NCBI GenBank assembly: GCA_905160935.1
Contig: CAJHZI010000600.1
Location: 613,001-677,000, forward strand
Length of the DNA: 64,000 bases
Reading direction: 5' to 3'
From: Enchytraeus crypticus
Lineage: Eukaryota; Annelida; Clitellata; Enchytraeida; Enchytraeidae
Below are positions 22,803-35,700 of this stretch, one piece after another. The position numbers and the translations under genes were made by a program. How positions within the stretch are numbered: the stretch's first letter is position 1; every line of letters begins with the position of its first letter. A model generated the notes under the pieces. That model had not been told where the DNA came from, ran no database searches, and saw only the letters and a list, made by a program, of their open reading frames with translations.

Positions 22803-25355
22803 ACTAATTTTCTGCCTCGCAAGATCTGGAAGCTGCGTTGGTTTGGTGTAGTAGGACACTTACCTTTAAAGCAGTAGACTCTGGGTATGACAACCTGCTA
22901 GACCAAATCTTTCGACACACCGTAATTGCCCCTGACCACCATCTACGATAGATGGTAATTAAAAAATGTTTTTTGGCTTATTATTCATGAAATCAAGATA
23001 TATAGCTTTGAATTATGCACATTGATATCCCAAAAGCAAGTTACACTGCTTTTAACCTGTACAGTATCATAGTGTCGGCTTTATGTGTCTCAGGCTGCGT
23101 CTCTACAAATCTTAAGCTTCAAACTTGTCTGTAGTGGAGTCTTTAGTTGTTAAATTATGACGCCTAACAAGTTGGACTAACAAGTCAACAGTTTTAGATT
23201 GATTGCTCATTTAATGGCTCGATTGTTTAGATTATGATTTGCTTTCTACCAGTGAATGATTTCGTTACTCATTCCCTGCTGCATTGTCATCTTTATATAG
23301 CTAATTCTATGTGAGCATGTTCTGCTGCCTTTTAGTTAGACACTATTGCTGTGCATATATTTTTGAGTATAATTTGTGGAGTACAGCTAGCATTTAATTG
23401 GGCTAACTAATTTAAAGCAGTGAATTTAAATATATTTCTGATATTGGATTGTGGATTTTGAGCAGAAATAATTAACAGGTTCTGATCAATGTTGTAGTTG
23501 CTCAAGCTAGTAATGCTATTATTGTTTTTGTTTGTAAAGTTTTGGCCTGCTTGATATTAACTTGTTTTCTGCATATTTATGTATAAATTATACCTTAGTG
23601 GTCTATCGGTGACGTAATAGTATTCAAGAGAAAATCGACGAGAGATCATTGTGATAGTTTAGCAATGAACTAATCACTTAACGCATGCAAGTATTTAACA
23701 TGTGAAAGCTTTTTGCTGCTAAACTGTACGATTTATGTAAATTATTCTGTCTATTCATAACCTATATATTGTCCAAAGAGACTAATATTTGAGCTGTACA
23801 ATTATCGCAAAGTGTCGATAATATCTCATGATCGGGTTGCCATTGTTCATGGACATGAAATAAATTACTCCACATCTGTTCTGAACTTTGCAAACTTTTG
23901 CTGCAGTCACCTGCTACGTACTAAATTAAGTATCGAACGTGCGAGAGTTGTGAGAGACTTTGGCTCATTGAATATCTGAGCATTTCTCTGACTGACTCCG
24001 CGGGAATTTAATAAGAATATTAGCGCTGAGCCTGCTGTAGAGATATGGGTCTGAAGATTTGTTGACATGTATTCTACTATAGCATCATAGTTGAAATACG
24101 AATTGATCGAATTTAGTTTTTTCGTAATTATGTGTCTCACCTTATTTCTATTATAAGATCACAGTAAAGGTTTTTTAATAATGGGTATATTTAAAAAGTT
24201 AGATAGGTTAAGAGACTTCAGTCATATCGTTGTTTTTAAGTCATTTAATATTTGAAATAAATGCTTGCCATTCATTTATAATTAAAAAATGTAAGATCTG
24301 CTTGCCTTTGCATAGCGTTTAGTCAGAATTCAATCAAACATTAGACACGACAGGTAACAATTCTAAACTTTTGTAGATTACGTGATGCCAGTTTAACGGC
24401 TGCCTTTGCATGTGTTTAGTTGTTAAGTTGTCTAGTCTAGTCAGATATAGAGCATTTCATTGTGTAGTCTATGCAGTCTTTTTGTGTGCTATTTTCTTAT
24501 TTCATCATGACGTGTGATTCGTGTGAGTTCATGGTATGTCTGTTATAATAGTGTTTATGTAGTGAACAATGTAGATGTCTATTTTGTGCTTCAGTTAACA
24601 ACCTATGGCTTACAGTTTTATGCGCTTATTTGTCTTATTCTTAGAAGGTAAATATGTTAGTTTCGTTTAGGAAATGCACTTGATTTAAACCAGTTTATTC
24701 TATACGAGTTTATACCATAATTATTCCGATCCTAGTTAAACTAGGGTTCAAGGGAAAATGGTGATGACTTCATTTATAAGAGTTTCTACTCATAAGCATT
24801 CTTTGTTGAAGAATTATGTATATTATAACTTTTTGTAAGTATACGTAAGTTAACTGTCGATGTAAAACAAATTTTGTTTAATTTATTATTATTATTTTAC
24901 TTGTAACATTCTACCATTCTTGACTCTTCTTAAATATTATAAATTCTAGTAATATAATAGATATTATACTATTGAATAAGTTGGCATACCTTTTAATGAA
25001 ATAATTATCTGGTTTCTGTGTTACTACGAGTGAACAAGTGTTTACAGAATTACGTGTGCGCAGTATATCTACTTGTTTAATTGTGTACTTGCATTTATAT
25101 GTTAAATTGTGGGCCTGTGTTTAACTTGTTTAATATTTGGCTTGTGTTTGCATGACTAATTAATTGTGTGCCTATGTTTATATGTTCTTGATTATGCTGC
25201 GCTATACAATGTCCTTGTAATTGAATATTATGGATGCCTGCATTTATAGGTTAATGCTTTTACATGTGTTAAGTGTTTACCATTTAAGCGAATATGCTGA
25301 TTGATATAAATGTTTTTGCTAAAGCATTTATGAATTCGTGCAATATTAGTAGTTT
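22803..25355. other. CAMSAP 3' UTR and intergenic DNA
   Basis: AT-rich, no supported exon. AATAAA occurs at 23859 and 24256. A short piece of repeat family D (minus strand, 'cctagttaaactagggttca') lies near 24.73-24.78 kb. Confidence 0.5.
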
Positions 25356-25359
25356 AGCG

Positions 25360-25795
25360 AGCAGAAAGCTTTGGTTTGGACCACGCTATTGTATGGATGT
25401 GAAACATGGACCTTAAGGAAGGAAGATATTAGGAAACTGGAGGCATTGGAAATGTTTATATGGAGAAGACTGGAGAGGATTAGCTGAACTCTAAAGGTTA
25501 CAAATGAGGAAGTTCTGGAGAGAGTTGGCACAGATAGACAGTTGATAAATGAAAAAATAAATAGGAAGAAGAGTTGAATGGGACTCATTCTAAGGGGGAA
25601 GGTCTATTAAAAGAGGTCATAGAAGGTAGAATGGAAGGAAAAAGACTCAGGGGCAGGCCGAGATTAGGTATGTTAGATGATTTAAAGACCCACTCAAATG
25701 CGGAAATGAAGAGGAAGGCGGAAGACAGGGAAGAGTGGAGGCGTTATGTACCATGGACCTGCCAGTTGGCAGTGCACTAAGAGAGAAGAAGAGAG
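25360..25795 (+). mobile_element. LINE family E: reverse-transcriptase C-terminal remnant and tail
   Basis: Broken frames read TLLYGCETWTLRKEDIRKLE, ALEMFIWRRLERIS-stop, GKRLRGRPRLGMLDDL and AEDREEWRRYVPWTCQ. The LYG.ETW and RGRPR..WLDD-type motifs are typical of non-LTR retrotransposon C-termini. A tail 'atggacctgccagttggcag' 'tgcactaagagagaa' follows. A frameshift and a stop make it dead. The tail alone recurs at several places in the window. Confidence 0.75.
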
Positions 25796-26039
25796 AGCGA
25801 GCAGAAGCAGCCTCAGTATGGCCCTGGTCTGCGAGATATCTAGGAGGACCTCTCGACTACCCGCTCTCTACTAGCTCCTCTTCACTTCTCTCTCCAACAT
25901 TCCCACACTGTTTACTGAAACACGCCGGGTCCTATTTTCTGCCTGAAGGTAAAGAATAAGCAATTATTATAGTAAAATTAGCGTCCGTGATGATTTCTTC
26001 TAGCGATACCTGTAAAGCGGTTAGGCTGTTTACTCATCT

Positions 26040-26275
26040 ATTTATCGGTCCTTTCATTGTCCTAGTTGAGCTCGCCCAGTAATCTAAGCCACAAGAGTTC
26101 TATTTATCCTTATATTGGTCGTATGAGCCTTTCAGGACTGGTTTTCTGGTTTTCAGGACTGGATTTTAGAATTTTCACCGTTTTTTATCGTCCTTATGCT
26201 CACCGGCTTTGATTGTCTCAATAGTGATCTATGTTGTCATGGACGACCAGTAGCACTCTAATTGTTGTTGTCACC
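26040..26275 (+). repeat. 3' tail of a CR1/L2-like LINE
   Basis: 'ctcaccggctttgatt', 'atgttgtcatggacgacca', 'gtagcactctaattgttgtt'. It corresponds to the 3' end of the LINE fragment at 51.66-51.80 kb. The short membrane-like ORF over it is a by-product. Confidence 0.6.
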
Positions 26276-26800
26276 ATTTATTACTATGGATGTTCGGACG
26301 AAGTATTGTTCAATAAAACATCATGGCTTATGATTGCACAAGTTTTGGTAGATATCCCTCTTTATTTATTATATGCCTTAATATGCAGTAAAATCGATAA
26401 TAAATTGGCAAATGTAATTAATTAGTTAATAAATTTCGTAACTAATTAATTAATTCTATTATATGATTTTCAAATTAATAGTCACATGATTAACAGACAG
26501 ATTTAGAAGATTCATCAATTGATTGATTGATGTAGTGGTTTGTTGCTAATTTGTATTACCTCTTGCATTCCATATCGTATTTTTATTTATATTAGTGCTT
26601 ATATTTATGTTGTGCATATCATGCGGGTAGATAGCGCAGATCTAGCGTTGTTGCTTCAACAACCAGGAGCTCGTTGTACGAGTTAAGCCGTGTATTGCTT
26701 TCTCGAGAGAATCTCATGCCTGTTAGATGACGCTGTTTACTTTATTCTCATTAAGATATTACACCATGAGCGGCGATGTCATAGAATTCTGCAGTAGCTG

Positions 26801-27045
26801 ATGTATATTTTAGTTCTGCAGCTGCTGCAGCTAACATCGGTAGCTGATGTGTGTTTAGTTCTGCAGCTGCTACAGCTGACATCGGTAGCTGATATGTGTT
26901 TAGTTCTACAGCTGCTGCAGCTGACATCAGTAGCTGATATGTGTTTAGTTCTGCAGCCTCTGCGGCTGCTTCAGCTGACATCGGTAGCTGATATGTGTTT
27001 ATTTCGGCAGCAACTGCTATGGCTGACTGCGGTAGCTGATATATG
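26801..27045. repeat. 45-bp minisatellite, about 5 copies
   Basis: Units like 'gctgacatcggtagctgata' followed by 'tgtgtttagttctgcagctg'. It is open on both strands because the unit is a multiple of three. One unit has an insertion. Confidence 0.85.
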
Positions 27046-27649
27046 TTTGGCACCTGTCTTATAATCTTCAATTTAACGTTGATTTTGTTGGTCTAATTCA
27101 TCATCGGCATTGAGTTCATAGGCTGGCGCTGCATTTACTAATGTTCTAGCCTTGAGGATTTAATTCTGCGCTTGTGGCAGTTAGATATACATTGTATCTC
27201 ATTGTATTTCATTGTATCTGATTGCGCGCCTCTGTGTATGCCTGATTGTCAATAAATGTTTGCTTTGTGTAATTGTTATTTGTGAAACAGACGTAACAAA
27301 AGTAGCTATTTAACATTTTTGTAATAGTTTCTTGGTAACGCTTAATTAGCTAGATGACGAAATGTTGTTTGCTTTCTTCTAACGGGAGTTCCTACAGAGC
27401 ACACTTGCTTCGCTTGTCCTTAGATGAATGTGTGTGTGTGCGTGTGTATGTATGTTCATGCTTGATGGATCTGATTTAATCATGCTGCTTGTAACATTTC
27501 TGCCGCGTTTTAGTGAAATAACTTAGAAAATAAAACTGCGTAATGTCAGTGTTTGGGTTAAGATAGTTCTCTGAGACTATTGCTTTCTCTTTGCCTGCAA
27601 ATTGTCAATAAGGAAAATCTTTGCAGTAGGTCTCTCCCTTTTTCACATC

Positions 27650-27685
27650 TCTCCCTCTCTCTCACTGTCTCTCTCTCCCTCATTC

Positions 27686-27733
<48 letters not shown>

Positions 27734-27735
27734 CC
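27650..27735. repeat. (TC)n / (CCCT)n microsatellite
   Basis: Pyrimidine-rich simple repeat. Confidence 0.9.
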
Positions 27736-27894
27736 TCTTATTACTTTATAACTGTAACATTAATCTCTTGTTTCAAAACGTCGGCTGTCTAGTTTACAGT
27801 TGACCTCTGTCTTTGTTTGCACTTATATCTATCGTGCGAATTACGTTCACACGTATCGTTGCTGTCATTTATAACTACTTCTCATACACTCTAA

Positions 27895-27965
27895 TAATGA
27901 TAACAATAATAATAATAATAATCATAATAATGATAACAATGATAATAATAATATTAATAATCATA
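27895..27965. repeat. (AAT/GATAAT)n microsatellite
   Basis: Imperfect AAT-type array. A similar one lies at 28160-28260. Confidence 0.85.
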
Positions 27966-28034
27966 ACATGAGCGAGATGGGAGGGGAATCTGAGCGCACT
28001 TCTACCTCCCCGGGTGGTGAAGAATCGCACTTAA

Positions 28035-28130
28035 ATCAACCATCATCGACAGCATATCCGACTGCGGATCAGTGTGTGCGGGGTTCGAGTCCTGGGCTCT
28101 CCCGTCACTGACGTCACTTTCTGACGTCGT
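28035..28130 (+). repeat. SINE family B, partial
   Basis: It keeps 'gactgcggatcagtgtgtgc', box B GGTTCGAGTCC and 'cgtcactgacgtcactttct'. The 5' and 3' ends are lost. Confidence 0.7.
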
Positions 28131-28284
28131 AGAACGGGCATACATGATATTGAAGAACAAGAGATGCGACACTGAACGCGATAATAATATTAATTAATTA
28201 ATTAAAATAATAATAATTATTATAATCATAATAATAATAATTAGAATAATAATAGTAATATCTTTATAAAGTTGATATCGTTAA

Positions 28285-28510
28285 TGGTATAGGCAGGCTA
28301 ATTGCAGACTTACTGCACAGAAACCGGCGATAAGCGTGAGACCTCTTTTGTTTGGCAAGGACTTTCTATTAGTTTGAAAAGATTTAATGCAGTCCGTTTC
28401 AGCTATTCTTTTAAGCCGATTGATAACCTCGAGTAGCCGGGCGGCGATTCAGAACGTATTGCTCGAATCTTTTTTACCGAACCTTGGGTTCTTTACACCC
28501 GGGGTAAAAA
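28285..28510 (+). pseudogene. decayed copy of the LINE ORF2 C-terminus
   Basis: One frame reads TGDKRETSFVWQGLSISLKR, FNAVRFS, matching [27 protein letters not shown] at 5.83-5.91 kb. It is degraded on both sides. Confidence 0.7.
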
Positions 28511-28590
28511 ATAATAATAATAATGATAATAATAATAATAATAGTAAAAATAATCTTTTAAATAATAATAGTAATAATAATCGTTTAGTT
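28505..28590. repeat. (AAT)n microsatellite
   Basis: Interrupted trinucleotide array after the LINE remnant. Confidence 0.85.
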
Positions 28591-28765
28591 CAGTGATATC
28601 TGACACAACGCACAAATTTGACACCGTTACTAAGTCTAATACAGTCGAATTGTAGAGAGGACTGGTAAATATGTAGCGTATGTTCCGATGCCTCTGTAAG
28701 TTATTGATCGGCGCTTACATGAAATTTAGTGTGCCTTGTCCCTGACACTCGTGGTCTGCAAAGAG

Positions 28766-28773
28766 GTTCCTGC

Positions 28774-28836
<63 letters not shown>

Positions 28837-28884
28837 TATATTTTGTATATTATATTTTATATATGTTATATTTTGAATATATAT

Positions 28885-28975
<91 letters not shown>
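28766..28975. repeat. (AT)n microsatellite
   Basis: Long interrupted AT tract. Confidence 0.95.
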
Positions 28976-29084
28976 TGATAGCTGCTTGTCATACATATAG
29001 ACCATTGGGTAGGGCTAGTAATCAGATACTAAAATCCAGAATGTGTGAGTCTGTACTAATTAAAAATACATGAATCTGAATCAA

Positions 29085-29480
29085 TAGTCTCTCAGCAGCA
29101 ATAATAGACTAGTCTCTCAACAACAACAACAATAGTCTCTCAACAACAACAACAATAGTCTCTCGACAACAACAACAGCAACAATAGTCTCTCAACAACA
29201 ACAACAGCAACAATAGTCTCTCAGCAACAACAACAACAGCAACAATAGTCTCTCAACAACCACAACAACAATAGTCTCTCAACAACAACAACAACAACAA
29301 TAGTCTCTCAACAACAACAACAATAACAGTCTCCCAACAACAACAACAACAATAGTCTCCCAACAACAACAACAATAATCTTTCAACAACAATAACAATT
29401 GTCTCTCAACAACAACAACAATTGTCTCTCAACAACAACAATTGTCTCTCAACAACAACAACAATAGTCTCTCAACAAGA
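29085..29480. repeat. (CAA)n-spaced 'tagtctctcaa' tandem array
   Basis: A fixed 11-bp core alternates with (CAA)3-7, about 13 units of variable length. This is a compound minisatellite in which a microsatellite provides the spacer. Confidence 0.9.
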
Positions 29481-29489
29481 GAGAGAACT

Positions 29490-29760
29490 ATGTTTATTGA
29501 AGTACACATACAAGTATACATACATGCACAAGGTCATCAAAGAGGGTATACATACCCTACCTAGGTGACAGCCAGCAATCACGCAAGAACAGCCAACATA
29601 CATGTACAATTGACAATTAGCAAAACATACTAGCGAAAAAGCAGTAGCACATCAAATTGCATTCTCAAAATCACTTATAGCTCAAATTATCTCATTTGTA
29701 AGTCGAATTGAAACAATCTTATTTCAAATCTAATAGAGTCTATGATTATATCACATTTTA
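29490..29760 (-). mobile_element. 3' end of Jockey/CR1-like LINE
   Basis: 'acatgcacaaggtcatcaaa', 'gagggtatacataccctacc' matches the 3' UTR region of the elements at 8.6-9.0 kb (minus) and 36.35-36.55 kb (plus). No coding part is readable. Confidence 0.6.
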
Positions 29761-30194
29761 AGTCGAAATAGCGATATTGACGTTGCCCACTACACTACTC
29801 TACTAGCGGCAGGATATAACAGGAATGTGTCATTTCCTCTATAACTGTTGTCTCTACTTGTATGATTGATTGTCATTGAGTATAATAGCTTGCGTACTTT
29901 TATATCACTGAATAGAGGCTGAAGTTCTAGCTTCAGACATTTTGAGTATCACAGTCTTGAGTAGGATAATGCAGTTAATTTCATTACGAGCCGTACCTAT
30001 TTCGTGCCTATTCATATGGGTAAATATTTCGAAGATGCAGGTATCTGTTGTTCTGCGTGCCCCTAATTTTCTTTTTATAGAATTATTTGCAGTTGACGAA
30101 ATATGCATGCCCTCGATAGAGGTTTTAAATTCCATTAGCAACACATCCTACTAAGATAATATATTAAATGAAATTTACCTATTAAAATGGCTCG

Positions 30195-30385
30195 TTTTTA
30201 ACCTCACAATTCTCGGGATTGAGGCATAAGTTAACATTGTTTGGCCACATAATTAAAGGCAGTAGTCTAAAGAAATCATGCTGGGTATGGTGGAAGGGCA
30301 AAGAGTTAGAGGAAGACACGGAGTAAGGTGGTTGGATAAGTTGGAACGTACAACGAGGCTGGCGCTCTCAAAGATCAACCAATTG
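30195..30385 (+). pseudogene. LINE C-terminal remnant (FGHII motif)
   Basis: It reads KLTLFGHIIKGSSLKK, then after a frameshift MLGMVEGQRVRGRHGVRWL, DKLERTTRLALSKINQLRE. The FGHI and RGR..V.WLD motifs are common to LINE polyprotein ends. Too short and broken to classify further. Confidence 0.65.
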
Positions 30386-30419
30386 AGAGAATAACAATAG
30401 ATGAGTGCTGTCAACGTGA

Positions 30420-30535
30420 TGAGATAGGCTAGAAAAGCTGGTAAAGCTACTACTACCGTCAGTTTCCTCACTCGAAAGCGATGTCAGTACTGATCGGCGC
30501 TCGTGTATCTTACCGACATCGCCACTGATTGTAAC
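30420..30535 (-). repeat. SINE family B, partial
   Basis: 'gaaaagctggtaaagctac', 'ctcactcgaaagcgatgtca', 'accgacatcgccactg'. It is inverted relative to the window. Confidence 0.7.
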
Positions 30536-30880
30536 AGGTAACAACGACCAGATTGTAATAGCTAAGGTGACGACCAGATTGTAATAGCTAACAGGTGACG
30601 ACCTCATTGTAATATAGGCCTACCTATTACAGGTATTATCTATTACAGGTCGACCTGATTGTAATGGCTAACAGGTGACGACCAGATTGTAATAGGTAAC
30701 AGATAAAGAAAGAACTGATCATAACAGGTAACATTTAACAACCTGGATCATTATTGTTATCATTATTAGAGTGTATGAGAAGTAGTTATAAATGACAGGT
30801 AACATTTAACAACCTGGTGGAAATAGCTAACAGTTAACGATCTGATATATACAGTAGCAGGCAACAGGTAAAGCTCGGGT
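30535..30880. repeat. minisatellite of about 33 bp
   Basis: Diverged copies of 'caggtgacgaccagattgta' followed by 'atagctaa'. Confidence 0.8.
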
Positions 30881-30884
30881 ATTA

Positions 30885-32425
30885 CAAAAATAAAATCGCT
30901 CCTCCCTCAATTTAAAATTAAATAGTTTATATCGATTGCAGTTGATTTTTAAAACGAATCCTCATGACAGTCATAGGCCTACAAACGTTTAGTTGTCAAT
31001 CAAAAGCTATACTGGAAGTCATCGGCCTTCCTTTATGGATGGACATTTTTAACTCCATTTTACGTAATATATGTACAGTAGGTCTATGTACATATGACCG
31101 TTGCCGTAGTTGTCATAGAAATTAATATTTCTACACAGTAGCTAATTGTACTTTTAACACCTACCAGCTTTGAACAAATTACGCCAAATTTTATCCTTTA
31201 GGCCAAAGTCTATGGTCTATGGGCAGAGTGAACACAAATAGATACCGAAATAATTCTCAATCCAATTAATGCAAATATTTAAATTTTAGCGAATAGTTTT
31301 CATATGTTGAGTGATGAATAATAATTTTAAAGAGTTGTAATAATAGTGAATAATACATGTAGTAGATATTTAATAATTTGACTTTAACAACATACAAATT
31401 AGATTAAAGTATTCCAATTAATGCGCATGGTTTGTCTATTCTCTAATCAAAACTCATCAGTATAGCTTTAATGTGTTAATTAAGTGAAGACTGAGCAATG
31501 TTTCAAAATTTTATTTGGCTTAATTATAGTTTATTTCTAAAATGTAACTTAAGAGTTTAATGAGTTTGGATATTCTTTATAGGCTAGATGCTAATAAAAC
31601 TAGCAATTTTGTCGTTTGTACCCCAGATATTCCTTATGAGTTTTGATGTTTATCATATATGAATCCTTGTAGGAAATATATTACATGTAGAGCTAGCTAA
31701 TTTTCTGCCGAGGTCCTTGACAACTGCTTCAGAAACTAGAATCCTTGATAACCTATTAATAGTTACACTATCAGTTTTGATTAGACACGTTAGATAGTTT
31801 ACTAGAATCCTGGATAACCTATCAATAGTTACACTATCAGTTATGATTAGACACGTTAGATAGTTTAAGTATTGGTACCATTATGCGAAGAAACTTGTCA
31901 ATCGCGCTTAATTTTTAATCATAGTATAATTACAGCTTTCAGGATTAATTATAAAGATGGATAATTATCTATCTATATACATATGCATACTCGACCCGTG
32001 TTACGCCTCTTGGAAAACCAAAGCACATATACATGTAGAACATATCAAAAACCCAAACGCGTAACAAACGAAGAAAAGAAAAATACCAAGAAAACAATTC
32101 ATTGCATTTCAACACGTGAGTATGCCTATTGCACACACCTGTCGTAATTATTTAAACTACACAGGTTATATTTGACAAATGAGAAATGAGCTCAACAGCA
32201 TTTATGGGCATGAAATTTACTTTCGCGGTTGTTCAAAGTTAAGGTTTACTATCTCTCTGCAAATATGTTTTAAATGTAGAGCATTTGTATTAAAATGATA
32301 TGCCAGCTGGTCTAAGTCGTCCATAGACAGATTTATACAAATTAACCTTAGCACAACATTTTCAGACTAATTGGAAGTTGATAAGAAAGACATGCTAGAG
32401 TTCTAGACAAACAAATCCCTAAATA
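30885..32425. other. upstream of the collagen-like gene
   Basis: AT-rich. It includes a 66-bp tandem duplication at about 31736-31866 (units begin actagaatcc(t/g)t/ggataacc). No other feature is supported. The promoter of the collagen-like gene presumably lies near its right end, but no element is identifiable. Confidence 0.5.
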
Positions 32426-32428
32426 TTT

Positions 32429-32723
32429 ATGGATATACTATTGACTATGTTTATGAAAATTGGGTTAAATAGCCGATCAGTGCGTCGAAATTGTGAACTT
32501 TCAAAGTTTCTATCAGTTTTACTACTGGCTTGTACTCAGGCCCAGAATGCCTCGACAACAGTAGACGACTGCTCCTGCTATGTGGACCCCAGCAACAAGG
32601 ACTTCCCCTTTCCTTACTGCATCTACGCTAAGTCCGAGAACACGGTTCATCAAGTTCAAACTCTGACTGAAAGGCTAACGCTACTGGAACATAAATTCAC
32701 GGAACTGGAAAATAAACTGAACT
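32429..32723 (+). CDS. collagen-like gene exon 1: signal peptide and coiled coil
   Basis: ATG 32429 follows an in-frame stop at 32420. It encodes [15 protein letters not shown] (signal core), [17 protein letters not shown], then a heptad stretch ending TELENKLN. Donor AACT|GTACGT leaves phase 1, which pairs with CC at 36923. Internal Met codons at 32447 or 32453 would give a shorter and more normal signal peptide. Confidence 0.78.
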
Positions 32724-35700
32724 GTACGTATTAGTGCACTGCTAAGGATATTATACATTCATCGTAGTTGTTTTGTCAATTAATCAGTAATAATTAATAA
32801 TAGTAATAGTTTTAATTAGTAATAATGAATATTTATGAAAGACACGTTTTTTCATAGTGTGAGTCTGAGAGTTTATCTTATGAAGTGACACAATTGTGCT
32901 GTATAAATCAGTAATATATTATCACAGTCATGCCGCCTCTATTCCATTAGAATTTAGCCTATGTTTTGTTTACTGTCTATGACGCCACTGAAGATTCTCT
33001 CGCTATGAAGAGTCACATGACCTGACTGGACAGATGAAATTTAGATAACCTAATGAATATCCTTAACTGGTTCAGCTAGACCTTTGAAAATGCGAAATAT
33101 GAACGACAACTTGGAAACAATAAATTCGTTGTTGCGTTACTACATCATCATCATCATCGTCGTCATCATCATCATCATCATCATTATCATCATCATATCG
33201 TCGTCGTCGTCTCTGTCCTATTTGTTTTCATCGTTTCTCCCTAACTACTTGCTGTTGTTTTTATGTTCAGATCTAGATTTTATATACCATTTTCGTAATG
33301 TGATTTAGATACATCGATAATATATCACTAATATCAAATAATATATCAATAATATAATAATATATCAATAATATAATAATATATCAATAATATATCAATA
33401 ATACATCAATAATATTAGATCTTTTTGCGGTATATAATTCTAAATTTGATGTCATTATTTTGTCTGAAATTTGGAGTACTAATATGGATTTCTTCAATAA
33501 TATTTTTCCTGATTATAACATCGTATATGCAATCCCAAATTGTCAGCGTGCGGGTGGAGCAGCAGTTTTAGTGCTGAAATCCTACTCGTTTACGTTAATA
33601 GACTCTTCTTCAATTTCTAATTCTTTCAATGATTTCGCTGAATATGTTATTGTTGATGTTTCTGTCGTTACTTCCAAAATTCGTTTCTACTGTTTTTATA
33701 GGCATCCCAGCCTACCTTCTCGTGAATTTGTCAATTTATTTTGTGATTTTCTCCAACAACACAGGCCTCTAAATAAGAGTTTCATTATTGGTGATATGAA
33801 TTTGAATTTGATTAATTATGACACAGATAGTATTATTGCTAAGTATGTAACTACCTTGTGAGCATGTATCTTACCCCGTTCAGTATTATTCCGACCAGGT
33901 GCACAGACAGCACGTCAAGCCTAATTGATCATGTGTTCAGTACATTGGGCAGTAAAGACAATAGTTATTACAATATTAAGTCGTTAACACTAACCACTGA
34001 TATTACAGACCACTTTGCTAATTTAATAATAATAATAAATAAAACAAAGCAGCAAGTGAAGAACTGTGATCGATCTTCAATAAGAATTTATAGCCGAAAA
34101 AATATGGAAAGTTTTCTCACTGATCTGAAAAATCTAGAATGGTCTAATATTTATGATAGTGATGATGATTTAATAGATAGTTTGTCACGTATCACTGAGA
34201 ACAACTTTCCTCTTGTTAAATGCTCGCGTAAACGATCAAAAGATAAACCTTGGATCACTAATGAACTAAGCAGATGTATCAAATTCAAAAACAATCTTTT
34301 TCTAACATATTAGACTTCTAATAGCGATAAAGATAAACTTGACTATAAAGTGTACCGTAAAATACTTGATAAAAAGTTCCACATACACAGAGTTAATTTC
34401 TTTAAACACTTACTTGATAACAAAATTAATTCAGAAAAAAGCATATGGAAAAGGTTAAATAATATTTGCTCCTATAATAACAGCTCAAAGAATTCATCCA
34501 TTAAAAGTCTCTACACAGATAATGGCGGTACTAATGATAAAAAAGAAATAGCTGAAATTTTTAATGCTTATTTTAGTAAAATTGGCGAAGACCTGCCGCT
34601 AAAATAATTCATACCAATCCAAGCTACACAACATTCTTAACCATAATCCTGTTTCTTTATTTCTTACTCCAATCTCCAAAAGCGAAACTATCAACGTAAT
34701 TAATTCATTGAATAATACAACTTCAATTGGTCCTGACAATGTAAGCTCTAAAATTGTGAAACTTTCCTCTGAAATCACATCTTCGCCGTTAAGTCACATT
34801 ATAAATCTTTAATTTAACACAGGTCATTTCCCAGTCAATTTTAAAATCGCAAAAGTTATCCCAATACACAAAAATAGAAGTCCTGATAAAAAGGAAAATT
34901 ACAGACCAATTTCCCTCTTGAGCAATTTGAGTAAGGTTTTCGAAAAAATTATGTACAAGAAACTAGCTAGTTTTCTAGATAAAAATGTAATTTTGCATGA
35001 AAATCAATTTGGATTTAGACCCGGTCATTCAACAATCGATGCACTCTATAGTTGTGTCAATATGATACGTATGGAAAAGGCAAATAAGAACTTGGTTATG
35101 GGGTTATTCTTTGATTTTACAAAAGTATTCGATACAGTCGATCACATTATTTTACTCGATAAACTGGCATTATGGGATACGCGGTATTACTCATACTTGG
35201 TTTATATCATATCTTTCAGACCGTTCCCAATATGTTGTCGTTGATAATGTTAAATCTACTGTTTTACCGATGTAAATTGGTGTACCCCAAGGACCAATCT
35301 TGGGTCCTATCTTATTTTTACTATATATTAATGATATTCAAAATGCCTCTATTGAAGGATGTCTCAAATTATTTGCAGATGATTCAAATACTTTTGTTAA
35401 TGCCAATAATCTAACAGACCTCTACAAAAAGGCTAACATTGAATGTATGCGAATTAGCGAATGGAGTATGGCTAATAAACTAACTATTAACTGCTCTAAA
35501 TCTGTCCACATGCTCTTCTACCCATCCCAATGTAGTGAGGATTATATAGTAGCTTGCTGTTACTGTTAATGGAATTGCTCTGTCAAGAGTTAAACTGGTT
35601 AAGTTTCTTGGTGTAAATATGGATGATAATCTAACTTTCTGCGAACATATCAAATGTGTAACCTCTAAAATCAGTAGCATCTGTAGTATGTTATACAGAC

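Noticed and set aside
26231..26425. Short ORF that looks like a membrane protein
   Set aside because: It starts in a LINE 3' tail and runs into AT-rich DNA. No family resemblance.
29085..29480. CRISPR-like regular array
   Set aside because: The spacers are all (CAA)n. It is a compound minisatellite.
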